Shown piece after piece: positions 38,402 through 46,825 of a stretch of DNA of 64,000 nt. The stretch comes from Saprospiraceae bacterium (GTDB taxonomy: Bacteria; Bacteroidota; Bacteroidia; Chitinophagales; Saprospiraceae): the NCBI GenBank assembly GCA_958295895.1, contig CATQHI010000003.1:372001-436000 (forward strand), written 5' to 3'. Under the pieces are notes generated by a model. That model searched no databases. It saw only the letters and a program-made list of their open reading frames with translations, and was not told the origin of the DNA. Made by a program: the position numbers and the translations under genes. Within the stretch, counting starts at the first letter, position 1, and each line of letters begins with the position of its first letter.

Positions 38402-39202
38402 ATGGATCGCGCGGCCCTGTTTTCCCTCATTCGTCAGCGGCAGAGTTTTCTGTGCGTCGGCCTCGACCCGGACCCGGAGCGCCTTCCAGCCTCTTTTGGT
38501 GGGGATGTGCTGGCCTTCAACCGGTCCGTCATCGATGCTACGCGCGACTACGCCGTGGCCTATAAGCCCAATACCGCCTTTTACGAAGCCCTCGGACTTG
38601 ACGGCATGCGGGTGCTGAGGGACACGATCGACTACATCGGTACCGACCACTTTATCATCGCCGACGCCAAGCGTGGCGACATCGGCAACACCTCGCGCTA
38701 CTACGCCAAATTCGCCTTCGATACCCTCGGCGCCGACGCGATCACCGTAGCGCCCTATATGGGGCAGGACTCCGTAGGGCCGTTTCTCGACTACCCCGGT
38801 AAGTGGGCCATCGTGCTGGCGCTGACGAGTAATGCCGGGGCAGACGATTTTCAGCACACACTACAGGACGGTAGTGACGAACCGCTGTACGAAAAAGTCA
38901 TGCGGCGGGTGATGGCGTGGGGCACACCCGATCGGCTGATGTTTGTCTGCGGGGCCACCCGGGCCGAGAAGTTTACCGAGCTACGCCGTATTGCCCCCGA
39001 TCATTTCTTCCTCGTGCCGGGCATCGGCGCTCAGGGGGGTGATCTTGGGGCGGTCTGCCGCCACGGGATGAATAAAGGGTGCGGACTGCTGGTCAACAGT
39101 AGCCGGGGCATCCTCTACGCCGATGACCCGGGGCGGGCTGCCCGTGAGCTACAGCAGCAAATGCAGCGGGCACTGGAAAAATTCCTGCCCGAAGTTTCCT
39201 AG
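38402..39202 (+). CDS. pyrF: Orotidine 5'-phosphate decarboxylase
   Basis: A 266-residue enzyme catalysing the last step of UMP synthesis. The type 2 (longer) subfamily is indicated by FLCVGLDPDPERLP, YKPNTAFYEA, and the catalytic DAKRGDIGNTSRYYA motif (Asp88, Lys90, Asp93), then DAITVAPYMGQDSVGPF and the phosphate-gripping LVPGIGAQGGD. carB, which feeds the same pathway, lies at 20602-23437. Confidence 0.95.
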   Translation: MDRAALFSLIRQRQSFLCVGLDPDPERLPASFGGDVLAFNRSVIDATRDYAVAYKPNTAFYEALGLDGMRVLRDTIDYIGTDHFIIADAKRGDIGNTSRYYAKFAFDTLGADAITVAPYMGQDSVGPFLDYPGKWAIVLALTSNAGADDFQHTLQDGSDEPLYEKVMRRVMAWGTPDRLMFVCGATRAEKFTELRRIAPDHFFLVPGIGAQGGDLGAVCRHGMNKGCGLLVNSSRGILYADDPGRAARELQQQMQRALEKFLPEVS

Positions 39203-39217
39203 TAAGGAGGAACTAGT

Positions 39218-39225
39218 TACCTTTG
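39218..39225 (+). promoter_or_regulatory. -7 box (TACCTTTG) of tRNA-His
   Basis: An exact TAnnTTTG match, 28 bases before the mature tRNA 5' end. Confidence 0.6.
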
Positions 39226-39253
39226 TGGGGTATTCTGGAAGGGTACGCTAGCT

Positions 39254-39331
39254 GGTGGTTGTAGCTCAGTTGGTTAGAGCGCTGGATTGTGATTCCAGAG
39301 GTCGCCGGTTCGAACCCGGTCTTCCACCCCA
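39254..39331 (+). tRNA. tRNA-His (anticodon GTG)
   Basis: Anticodon stem-loop CTGGA-TTGTGAT-TCCAG, D arm TAGCTCAGTTGGTTAGAGC, T arm GCCGG-TTCGAAC-CCGGT, the extra G(-1) opposite discriminator C typical of tRNA-His, and encoded CCA at 39329-39331. The acceptor stem GTGGTTG/CTTCCAC has two adjacent T-T mismatches (pairs 5:68 and 6:67), which is unusual. Confidence 0.93.
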
Positions 39332-39340
39332 CTACGTTAG

Positions 39341-39375
39341 AACGCCTCTTTGCTCCGCGCAAAGGGGCGTTTGTC
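39341..39375 (+). terminator. Terminator hairpin between tRNA-His and the PorV-like gene
   Basis: Arms aacgcctctttg and caaaggggcgtt (one G-T pair) around ctccgcg are followed by ttgtcgttt. The reverse strand also has a T-containing flank, so it may serve both tRNA-His and the convergent gene ending at 39384. Confidence 0.75.
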
Positions 39376-39383
39376 GTTTGCGC

Positions 39384-40490
39384 TTACTTGCTGTTCTGCG
39401 GTTTGGGGCTGATACCCAGACGCAGGCTCACGATGTGGCTGTAGGTGGAGCGGCCATCGCTATCCCCCAGGTCGGTGTAGGCGTAATCCACAAATAGCTG
39501 ACCGACCTTGAGGCCCAGGCCCAGGGAGGGACGGGAGTTGATCGCCTCTACGTTGTCGAAGTCACGGATACGCTGTAGTTGGCTCACTCCGGCCCGCACG
39601 AAAACAAACTTGCCGTAGTCCGCCTCCAGTCCGAAGGCAGGATCGAGGCTGACCGGGTCGGCACTCACCAGGGTATTCCGCTTGCCATCGGTGGTGGCGA
39701 TGAGGTCAAACTCGGCGGTAAGACCGATGCGCTCCGTGAGGGTGAGCGCGCGAGCCACCCCAAGAATAAGGGTGGGATTGGTGGTCTCTACACTGTTGAT
39801 GGGTATATCGTTGTCAGTAATCGCTAACACGTCCCGCTCCGTATCGGTAAACGAAAAGCTCCAGGCATTAAAGGTCGTGGTAATATCCCGCCCCAGCAGG
39901 GCAAATGTCCAATTATTTCGCTGTAGCTGCGCACCCAGGTCCAGGCCGAAGCCCCAGCTCGAAGCGAACTCCCCGATGCTGCGGTGGATCACCTTCACGT
40001 TACCTCCCACGCGTAGCGTCTGCTTGCCCCGGATATAGGCCCGGGCGTAGGTACCCAGAAAGGCGTAATCAGCAGCCGAAAACTCCGTGATGTTGTCGAA
40101 GTTGATGGTGCCATCCGCCTCGTAGAGGGAAAGCGTATTCGGAATCTGATCGATGCCGAAACGGATGAGACTGAACCCCAGCCGCTGGTTCTTACTGCTC
40201 AAGGGGAGGGTCACCCCCAGGTAATCGTAGTTACCTACCCCCCCGAACCACTCGGCGTGCATGGCTCCCAGCTCTAGGCCCCGCGTGGCCTCAAGACCGG
40301 CCAGTCCGGCGGGATTCCAGGCCGCGGCGTAGACGTCCTGCTGGGAGGCGATGACGGCCGTACCCATGCCGTGGGCGCGGGCACCGACCCCGATGGTCAA
40401 AAACTCATTGCTGTACTTCTGGGCGTATACCGCGCCTACAGAAGCTGTAAGCAGACCGCACAGCAGGAATAATCGTAACGTTAGTTTCAT
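39384..40490 (-). CDS. PorV/PorQ family outer-membrane barrel protein
   Basis: A 368-residue protein with a signal peptide (LFLLCGLLTASVGAVYAQ) and a FadL-like beta barrel typical of PorV/PorQ: KYSNEFLTIGVGARAHGMGTAVIA, VYAAAWNPAGLAG, then repeating strands to SHIVSLRLGI. PorV takes part in the type IX secretion attachment complex. Which paralogue this is cannot be decided here; UPF0164-like proteins share the same pattern. The start at 40490 (MKLTLRLFLL) was chosen for the signal peptide. It fits functionally with the two CHU_C cargo proteins. Confidence 0.85.
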   Translation of the reverse strand: MKLTLRLFLLCGLLTASVGAVYAQKYSNEFLTIGVGARAHGMGTAVIASQQDVYAAAWNPAGLAGLEATRGLELGAMHAEWFGGVGNYDYLGVTLPLSSKNQRLGFSLIRFGIDQIPNTLSLYEADGTINFDNITEFSAADYAFLGTYARAYIRGKQTLRVGGNVKVIHRSIGEFASSWGFGLDLGAQLQRNNWTFALLGRDITTTFNAWSFSFTDTERDVLAITDNDIPINSVETTNPTLILGVARALTLTERIGLTAEFDLIATTDGKRNTLVSADPVSLDPAFGLEADYGKFVFVRAGVSQLQRIRDFDNVEAINSRPSLGLGLKVGQLFVDYAYTDLGDSDGRSTYSHIVSLRLGISPKPQNSK

Positions 40491-40647
40491 ACGTGGGGCA
40501 AGGTAAATAAGGTGGTAACGTAAAACCGTCCGGCACGGTACCCAGGCAGGGAACAAACTGGATACACCGGCCGAAATATCCGTGGCCCGTCGGCGGCGCA
40601 GCGAACACCGCTGAGGCATTGCGGTACTAGTAAGCTAAACAGCCTCC

Positions 40648-41814
40648 ATGGCCACCGAGTCCCCCCGGCAACTTGCCCGCCGGGTCAAGCGCACTATCTT
40701 TTTCATGCTCGTCGCGCTGACGACCGTCGGCTTCTTCGGCCTCATCGGGCCGTTCCTGCTCACCTGCTTCTGGGGAGCGGTGCTAGCCATTATATTCTTC
40801 GGGGTGTACCGTAAACTGCGCGTAGGCTTCCACGGCAAGGACGGGCTAGCCGCCGGGATCACCACCCTGATCGTGGTGCTGTTCTTTCTGGTACCGCTGG
40901 CCCTGCTTACCCTGGCGCTGGTGGAGCAGGCCATCGCGGTCTACAACGACATCGAAGCGGGTGCCTTCAATACCGAAGTCATCTTCGACTTTGTGGACGA
41001 GAATCTTCCCCGGGTGGCGGCCGCCCTTAGCGATTTCGGCGTCAGCACCACCGACCTACGCGCCAACCTCAACGAGGCCGTAGGACAGGCCGGACAGTAC
41101 GCCGCCAACTGGGCCCTGGCCTTCGGCGGTGGCTTGCTCAACACCCTGATTCAATTTACCCTGGTCATCTACCTGCTCTACTTCTTCCTGGTCGACGGAT
41201 GGAAGATCGAGCGCGCCCTGGTACACACCATCCCGATGGGCGACAACCGCGAGCGCACCCTCTTCAAACGCTTCGCCCAGGTGGCCCGGGCGACCCTCAA
41301 GGGTACCCTGATCGTAGCCTTCGTACAGGGCGCCATTGGGGGCATCATGTTCGCCTTTCTGGGCATTCCCGCCGCCCTGTTGTGGGGGGTAGCCATGATG
41401 CTACTAGCACTACTCCCGGTGGGCGGTAGTGCCATCATTTGGGTACCGGCAGCCATCATCATGTTTATCCAGGGCAACATCACGTCCGGCATCATCATCG
41501 TGGTCGTGGGTAGCCTGATTATCGGGCTGGTAGACAATCTGTTACGTCCCCTGCTGGTCGGTCGCGACACCCAGATGCCAGACTACCTGGTCCTCATCTC
41601 CACCCTGGGCGGGATCGCCATGTTCGGCCTCAGCGGCTTTGTGATCGGTCCTACGGTAGCGGCGCTGTTTATCACCGTTTGGGAAATGATGGGCCGCGAT
41701 TACGGCGGCCAGCGGGCCGTCATCGAGGACAGTCCGAACCGGGCTGCGGCTAAAGCCCCCGTCGACGACACTCCTCCTGAAGCATCCGTAGCTCTCGACC
41801 CGCCTCGCCGGTAA
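40648..41814 (+). CDS. AI-2E family transporter
   Basis: A 388-residue membrane protein of the AI-2E/YdiK/PerM family, with about eight hydrophobic helices. Landmarks are the N-terminal pair (TIFFMLVALTTVGFFGLIGPFLL split in two helices), a long extracytoplasmic stretch (about residues 95-150), IVAFVQGAIGGIMFAFLGIPAALLWG in two segments, and the terminal LVLISTLGGIAMFGLSGFVIGP. Members have been linked to autoinducer-2 export or Na+/H+ antiport, so the substrate is open. The C-terminal tail overlaps the convergent proline dehydrogenase gene by 65 bases. Confidence 0.88.
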   Translation: MATESPRQLARRVKRTIFFMLVALTTVGFFGLIGPFLLTCFWGAVLAIIFFGVYRKLRVGFHGKDGLAAGITTLIVVLFFLVPLALLTLALVEQAIAVYNDIEAGAFNTEVIFDFVDENLPRVAAALSDFGVSTTDLRANLNEAVGQAGQYAANWALAFGGGLLNTLIQFTLVIYLLYFFLVDGWKIERALVHTIPMGDNRERTLFKRFAQVARATLKGTLIVAFVQGAIGGIMFAFLGIPAALLWGVAMMLLALLPVGGSAIIWVPAAIIMFIQGNITSGIIIVVVGSLIIGLVDNLLRPLLVGRDTQMPDYLVLISTLGGIAMFGLSGFVIGPTVAALFITVWEMMGRDYGGQRAVIEDSPNRAAAKAPVDDTPPEASVALDPPRR

Positions 41815-42997
41815 CCGAGGTGTTCTCCTGCGCCCGCCGCACCAGGTAGGGCAGCACCTCACGTACCGGTCCGTACACCATGTACTTGCTCACGTTGTAC
41901 CCCCCCTCGGCGAGGTTAAAGGTAAGATTACCACTCATACCCAGCAGTTGGGAAAACCGGATATTGGGATGATCGCGGGGAATCTGCGCCTCCTGCATTG
42001 CCTCCAGAAGTTTGACGATGCTCCGCTCATTGTGACTGGCTAAGCAGCAGGCGATCTCCTCCCGGTGCTCCAGGCAGTACGCAGCGGCGGCGTCAAAATC
42101 CCGGTGGGTGGAAGCTAGGTTCGGCTGGATGGGCGTAGGGTAGCCCCGGTCTTCCGCCCGCCGTCCCTCCTTCACCATGTAGGCCCCCCGTACGATCTTG
42201 AGGGCAAACAGGTAGCCCTCCTGGCGGGCCCGCAGGTGCGCAGCCTTTAGGTAGGGCAGGCGGTCGTGCCGGTATAACTGGCAGGTGGTAAATACGACGT
42301 GACCCTCCCGATTGTAGCGACGCATGAGGTACTCGGCGATCTGATCGATGCTGTGCTGGATCCAGCTTTCCTCGGCGTCTAGATACACCTCGCACCCGCG
42401 TTCCCGCCCCAGTTGACAGATCTGTTCGAGCCGTTGCACGCCGGTCCGTAGATCCGGATGGGGCAGTGCGGCGAAGTCCAGCGTCGTATCGTTGTAGCGC
42501 GCCAGCACCTCGAACGGTATTAGACTGGTCAGTTTAACCACCGAGCCGATCACGGCGGGCGTAGCGGCGGCAAATTCGGTGGCCCGCAGGCATTCCTGGA
42601 AGGCAGCTTCCCGCCCTGCGGGGGTCTCCTTACCCTCCGCTCCGTAGTCCAGAATGCTACCCACTCCGCGACTTGCCAGCCGGGCAATGGCCCGTTGCGC
42701 CTCCTCCAGGGTAGTGCCCCCCACGAACTGCTTGTACAGGGTGTTTTTTACGAGCCACTCCGCCCCGGGTAGCCCCCAGTTGACGGTCTTGATCCCCAGG
42801 GAGCCCATAAGGCGAGTAAGCCAGGGGTAACCCATGAGGCGAAAGAGGCGGCGCGTACCCCGTAGCCGCCGGTCATCCAGGTGACTGAAGGTAAGCTCCG
42901 TGTCGGTAAAATCGGGTAGGGATTGCTCCGCGTTCCAGGCCTTGCGGGCACGCTCTGCGAGGGGAAACTGGGCGGCGGGGCCTCCGAGGTCTTTCAT
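41750..42997 (-). CDS. Proline dehydrogenase
   Basis: A 415-residue FAD enzyme oxidising proline to pyrroline-5-carboxylate. This is the stand-alone form, not the PutA fusion. Barrel motifs are VVKLTSL, VYLDAEESWIQ, FALKIVRGAYMVKEGRRAED in parts (Arg/Lys substrate site), ASHNE, QLLGMSGNLTF and the terminal YGPVREVLPYLVRRAQEN. The start at 42997 (MKDLGGPAAQF) was chosen over an upstream extension. No P5C dehydrogenase gene is in the window. The last codons overlap the end of the AI-2E gene. Confidence 0.9.
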   Translation of the reverse strand: MKDLGGPAAQFPLAERARKAWNAEQSLPDFTDTELTFSHLDDRRLRGTRRLFRLMGYPWLTRLMGSLGIKTVNWGLPGAEWLVKNTLYKQFVGGTTLEEAQRAIARLASRGVGSILDYGAEGKETPAGREAAFQECLRATEFAAATPAVIGSVVKLTSLIPFEVLARYNDTTLDFAALPHPDLRTGVQRLEQICQLGRERGCEVYLDAEESWIQHSIDQIAEYLMRRYNREGHVVFTTCQLYRHDRLPYLKAAHLRARQEGYLFALKIVRGAYMVKEGRRAEDRGYPTPIQPNLASTHRDFDAAAAYCLEHREEIACCLASHNERSIVKLLEAMQEAQIPRDHPNIRFSQLLGMSGNLTFNLAEGGYNVSKYMVYGPVREVLPYLVRRAQENTSVTGEAGRELRMLQEECRRRGL

Positions 42998-43079
42998 GTC
43001 AATAGCTTGAACGAACGGCGCTGCACCATTCGGCAAGAAAACACGATATGCCGGAGGAGGTTGGTAACCGGCGTAGTCT

Positions 43080-43850
43080 TTAGTCAGGACGTAGTATCAG
43101 TCCGGCTAGTGGACTTATTCCCAGCTGTTCGTGGTAGGCTACAGCGACCGCCACCTCCCACCGCTGGAATAGGCGGTACCCGATTCCGCCGCTCAGCTCG
43201 CTCGAGGCGGTATTGAGTCCCCATCGCAGCACCACGACGTCGACGGGCTGGTAACTGATCCCGAAGCGACCGTGTAACCCCAGTTCGGCGGCGAAGTGTA
43301 GCTCGGCGCTCAGGTCGATTAGCTCACTCGGTCGGTAGGAGACTCCGCAGGCGTAGCTGTTCTCGGTTAGGTCCGTCCGGTCCCGGCGCCACACCGCCCC
43401 CGCCCGTACTCGCTCACTGAGGCGGTACTGTAGGCCGATACCCGTGCGAAGCGTGTGCTGGGGTTCGTGCTGCGGCGGTCGTATGCGGTGTACGCCGAGT
43501 GCGATACCGAGCGCTATACGGTCGGTCAGTCTACGGGCGTAAAGCCCATCGACCAGCGTAGAGGAAAACCCTGCGTACCCGTAGTGGCTTAACCGTACAC
43601 CCAGGCCGCCGGGAAAAGACGCCGCCAGGGAGGCCAGCTGCAACTCGGCCAGTCCAAAGCGCTGTTCCACCGTAGCGCGGGCGGCCGGCGCCGTGGTGTG
43701 GGCGATGCCGGCCGGGTTGGTCCACACCGCTTCCCCACCCTCCCGGGCAAGTCCGGTTCCACCCAGTGCACGGGTGGCTACGTCGGAGGTGTACAGTTGA
43801 CCGCAAAGTGCGCTACTGGTAAATGCCAACAGCAAAAGTAAACGTAGCAA
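43080..43850 (-). CDS. Small exported beta-barrel protein, PorV/Q-like
   Basis: A 256-residue protein with a signal peptide (LLLLLAFTSSALCGQ) and a beta-rich body. The start of the mature part, TSDVATRALGGTGLAREGGEAVWTNPAGIA, follows the same G-GA/G-x-W-NPAG pattern as PorV/PorQ and FadL-like barrels. The rest consists of strand pairs (ASLAASFPGGLGVRLSHYGYA, ISYQPVDVVVLRWGLNT). It is about 100 residues shorter than the PorV-like protein at 39384-40490. The function is unknown; an outer-membrane location is inferred. It is divergent from mazG. Confidence 0.7.
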   Translation of the reverse strand: MLRLLLLLAFTSSALCGQLYTSDVATRALGGTGLAREGGEAVWTNPAGIAHTTAPAARATVEQRFGLAELQLASLAASFPGGLGVRLSHYGYAGFSSTLVDGLYARRLTDRIALGIALGVHRIRPPQHEPQHTLRTGIGLQYRLSERVRAGAVWRRDRTDLTENSYACGVSYRPSELIDLSAELHFAAELGLHGRFGISYQPVDVVVLRWGLNTASSELSGGIGYRLFQRWEVAVAVAYHEQLGISPLAGLILRPD

Positions 43851-43922
43851 GACAAGTAAAGGTGAGTAGGTTAAGCCCCCACAAGGTAAGGCGGACGCAG
43901 AAAAATGCGGACCTTTGCGCGC

Positions 43923-44714
43923 ATGACCCCCGCCCTGACCGCCTTTCAGCGCCTGCTCACCATCATGGACGAACTGCGTGAGCAGTGCCCCTGGGACCGC
44001 AAGCAGACCTTCCAGAGCCTACGCAAACTCACCATCGAGGAGACCTACGAGCTGGCCGACGAGCTACTGAACGAAGACCTTACCGGTATCAAGGAGGAGG
44101 TCGGTGACCTGCTCCTACACATGGTCTTCTACGCCAGGATCGCCTCCGAACGGGGGGCCTGGGACATTACCGATGCCCTCCACACGGTTTGCGAAAAACT
44201 CATCAACCGTCACCCCCATATCTACGGCAACGTCGTGGCCGAGGACGAGGAGGCCGTGAAGCGCAACTGGGAGCAGATCAAACTAGCCGAAGGAAAGGGC
44301 AAAAAGACCGTGCTCTCCGGGGTACCCACTGCCCTACCCGCCGTGGTCAAGGCGATGCGCATGCAGGAAAAAACGGCGCAGTTCGGCTTCGACTGGGACA
44401 ACGTCGATCAGGTCTGGGATAAGGTCCGTGAGGAGCTGGAGGAGTTTCGCACGGCCGATACTGCCGCGGATCGGGAGGCGGAATTCGGTGATCTGCTCTT
44501 TAGCCTCATCAACTACGCCCGCTGGCGGGGGATCGATCCGGAAACCGCCCTGGAGCGTACCAACCGCAAGTTCCGCCAGCGCTTCGAGTACGTAGAGGGC
44601 CGGGCCGGAGAGGGCGGGCTGCAGGCTATGAAGCTATCCGAAATGGAGCGGCTGTGGCAGGAAGCAAAAAACGAAGTATCTTCGCCGCCCCTTAGGGCTG
44701 AGGGGGGGAGCTAA
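43923..44714 (+). CDS. mazG: Nucleoside triphosphate pyrophosphohydrolase MazG
   Basis: A 263-residue two-domain MazG that hydrolyses NTPs or dNTPs to monophosphates, a house-cleaning and stringent-response-linked activity. Domain 1 has CPWDRKQTFQSLRKLTIEETYEL and EEVGDLLLHMVFYARIA; domain 2 has EELEEF and EFGDLLFSLINYARWRGIDPE, both with the ExxE and ExxD metal motifs. The start at 43923 (MTPALTAFQ) is preferred. A GACCTTTG near-box (43910-43917) ends 5 bases upstream, hinting at a very short leader; the ATG at 43905 is the alternative. Confidence 0.92.
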   Translation: MTPALTAFQRLLTIMDELREQCPWDRKQTFQSLRKLTIEETYELADELLNEDLTGIKEEVGDLLLHMVFYARIASERGAWDITDALHTVCEKLINRHPHIYGNVVAEDEEAVKRNWEQIKLAEGKGKKTVLSGVPTALPAVVKAMRMQEKTAQFGFDWDNVDQVWDKVREELEEFRTADTAADREAEFGDLLFSLINYARWRGIDPETALERTNRKFRQRFEYVEGRAGEGGLQAMKLSEMERLWQEAKNEVSSPPLRAEGGS

Positions 44715-44770
44715 AACCAAGTGAGGGACCCACTCGTTACACAACATCTAACCGGAACTCCAGGAGTAGC

Positions 44771-45370
44771 ATGGATAAGATCGAGCTCAAAGTTATGGCC
44801 ATCAGCCGCAGCGTCACCCAGTCGCTTAACTACGCCGTTGTCCTGGGTGAGCTTGACGGGCCCCGCCGCCTGCCCGTCATCATCGGCAGCACCGAGGCTC
44901 AGGCCATTGCCATTGCCATCGAGGGCATGAGCGGCCCCCGCCCCATGACCCACGACCTGTTTAAAAATACCCTAGAAACGCTGCGTACCGATTTGCGCGA
45001 AATCATCATCAGCGACATCAAGGAGGGCATTTTCTACGCTCGCCTGGTCCTGGATCGTGACGGGGAAATCATCGAAGTCGATAGCCGCACCAGTGATGCC
45101 CTGGCGCTGGCCACCCGTTTCGACTGCCCGATTTACACCTACGAGCTCATTCTACAGAATGCAGGTATCGTCCTGGAGGGAGATACTGAGGAAAACATGC
45201 AAATGCAGGACGTAGCCGAGGGTGACGACCGCCGTACCGGTCGCTCCGACAACCTCAGCAGCTATACCGTCGGTGAGCTCAACGATATGCTCGAAGAGGT
45301 CCTTGGCGAGGAAAACTACGAGCGGGCCGCTCAGATCCGCGATGAAATCAAACAGCGCAAGAAGAGCTAA
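44771..45370 (+). CDS. Bifunctional nuclease family protein (DUF151) with C-terminal UVR motif
   Basis: A 199-residue protein. Residues 1 to about 135 form a BFN/DUF151 domain (MDKIELKVMAISRS, LPVIIGSTEAQAIAIAIEG, RPMTHDLF, VDSRTSDALALATRF), named for a plant-homologue nuclease activity. The last about 33 residues form a UvrB/UvrC-type UVR helix pair (VGELNDMLEEVLGEENYERAAQIRDEI). The combination is common in Bacteroidota, and its physiological role is not established. It lies 56 bases after mazG and may be co-transcribed. Confidence 0.88.
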   Translation: MDKIELKVMAISRSVTQSLNYAVVLGELDGPRRLPVIIGSTEAQAIAIAIEGMSGPRPMTHDLFKNTLETLRTDLREIIISDIKEGIFYARLVLDRDGEIIEVDSRTSDALALATRFDCPIYTYELILQNAGIVLEGDTEENMQMQDVAEGDDRRTGRSDNLSSYTVGELNDMLEEVLGEENYERAAQIRDEIKQRKKS

Positions 45371-45382
45371 GCCGCCCCGCCC

Positions 45383-46267
45383 CTAGCCCAATTGCTCCAC
45401 GCTTAGTTTGCGGTCTACCTTCCGGATCAGCCCGGATAGTATCCCTCCCTTTCCGCCTACCTCAACGAAGCGATCTATGCCGGCAGCCTGCATGTTTTGC
45501 ACGGTCTGCGTCCACCGCACCGCGCCGGTGAGCTGCTCGATCAACTTCTGCTTGATCACGTCCGGCTCCACGCTCGGTTGAGCATCTACGTTCTGGTATA
45601 CGGGGCAGCCGGCCGGACCGAAGCGCGTAGCGTCGATTGCCTCCTTCAGCCGATCGCGGGCCGGTGCCATCAACGGACTGTGGAACGCGCCGCCCACGGG
45701 TAGGCGCACCACCCGACGCGCCCCCAGATCGGTAAGTACCCGGGTCGCCTGTTCAATGCCTGCCTCCGTACCGGAGATCACGAGCTGACCAGGACTGTTA
45801 TAGTTTGCCGGCACCACCACCTCCCTCAGCTCTGCGCAGGCCGATTCGATCATGGCGTCGTCCAGCCCGAGCACGGCGGCCATCGTACCGGGCTCCGCAT
45901 CGGCCGCCGCCTGCATAGCTTCCGCCCGCTCGCTGACCAGCCGCAGGGCATCAGCAAAAGTGAGCACCCCAGCGGCCACCAGGGCCGAGAACTCGCCCAG
46001 GCTGTGTCCGGCCACGGCGGTGGGAGCCGGCGGTTCCTCCGCAGTCAGGTAGGTGACCGTAGCGTGGACGAAGATGGCCGGCTGAGTGATCTTAGTCTGC
46101 CGCAGCTCCTCCTCGCTTCCCCCGAACATCACCTTCGACAGGGTATACCCCAGCACCTCATCGGCCTGCTCGAAGAGGGCCTTGGCCGTGCCACTCAGGT
46201 CATACAATTGGCGGCCCATTCCGGGGAACTGGGCACCCTGTCCGGGAAATACGTAAGCAGTGGTCAA
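45383..46267 (-). CDS. fabD: Malonyl-CoA:ACP transacylase
   Basis: This 294-residue enzyme loads malonate onto acyl carrier protein for fatty-acid synthesis. FPGQGAQFPGMG starts the protein, the nucleophile is in GHSLGE (Ser89), the partner His is in GGAFHSPLM (His196), and TEAGIEQATRVLTDLGARRV and the terminal EVGGKGGILSGLIRK follow. Complete and of normal length. It is divergent from DUF423; a TACCTTGG element lies on its strand at 46338-46345. Confidence 0.95.
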   Translation of the reverse strand: MTTAYVFPGQGAQFPGMGRQLYDLSGTAKALFEQADEVLGYTLSKVMFGGSEEELRQTKITQPAIFVHATVTYLTAEEPPAPTAVAGHSLGEFSALVAAGVLTFADALRLVSERAEAMQAAADAEPGTMAAVLGLDDAMIESACAELREVVVPANYNSPGQLVISGTEAGIEQATRVLTDLGARRVVRLPVGGAFHSPLMAPARDRLKEAIDATRFGPAGCPVYQNVDAQPSVEPDVIKQKLIEQLTGAVRWTQTVQNMQAAGIDRFVEVGGKGGILSGLIRKVDRKLSVEQLG

Positions 46268-46410
46268 GTAATAAAGAAGTTAGGGGGTTAGGGGCAGTAC
46301 AATGCTGCCTCCGGCTGCGCTTAGTTTGTGTACAGCGCCAAGGTACCCCATCCCCGCAATAATCCCGTCAAAAGCCATTCGATACCGCCCTACCCCCCTC
46401 CCCCAGGCCG

Positions 46411-46418
46411 TACCTTTG
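46411..46418 (+). promoter_or_regulatory. -7 box (TACCTTTG) directly before the DUF423 start
   Basis: An exact TAnnTTTG match with only 4 bases to the ATG at 46423, implying a leaderless or nearly leaderless mRNA. Confidence 0.6.
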
Positions 46419-46422
46419 TCTC

Positions 46423-46821
46423 ATGAACCAGCAAAGCCTCTGGCGCCTCACCGCAGTCCTCGGCGCGCTCAGCGTAGCCCTGGGGGCCTTTGCCGCCCAC
46501 GGCCTGCGTCAACTCGTCGGACCCACCGAGCTTGCCACCTTCGAAACCGGGGTACGCTACCAATTCTACCACACCTTCGCCCTGGGCCTAGCCGCGGTCG
46601 CCTACCACCTGCCCACCATAAACATCCACCGCCTGCGCACGGCGGCCTGGCTCTGGCTGTTCGGCATCCTGCTTTTCTCGGGCTCACTCTACCTGCTGAG
46701 TCTGCGGGAGGTGCACGGGCTACCGGTAAGCTTCCTGGGTCCGGTGACACCCGTTGGCGGACTACTACTCATCGGCGGTTGGGTGGCGCTGTTCCTGGCA
46801 CCCAGTCCGCGCACCACCTAG
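46423..46821 (+). CDS. DUF423 family membrane protein
   Basis: A 132-residue inner-membrane protein of the DUF423 (YgdD) family with four helices. The diagnostic start LTAVLGALSVALGAFAAHGLR is followed by FETGVRYQFYHTFAL, LWLFGILLFSGSLYLLSL and TPVGGLLLIGGW. Function unknown. The start is fixed because the family begins right at the helix that follows this ATG. It is the first gene of a likely operon with the split 5'-nucleotidase (4-base gap). Confidence 0.9.
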   Translation: MNQQSLWRLTAVLGALSVALGAFAAHGLRQLVGPTELATFETGVRYQFYHTFALGLAAVAYHLPTINIHRLRTAAWLWLFGILLFSGSLYLLSLREVHGLPVSFLGPVTPVGGLLLIGGWVALFLAPSPRTT

Positions 46822-46825
46822 ACCG

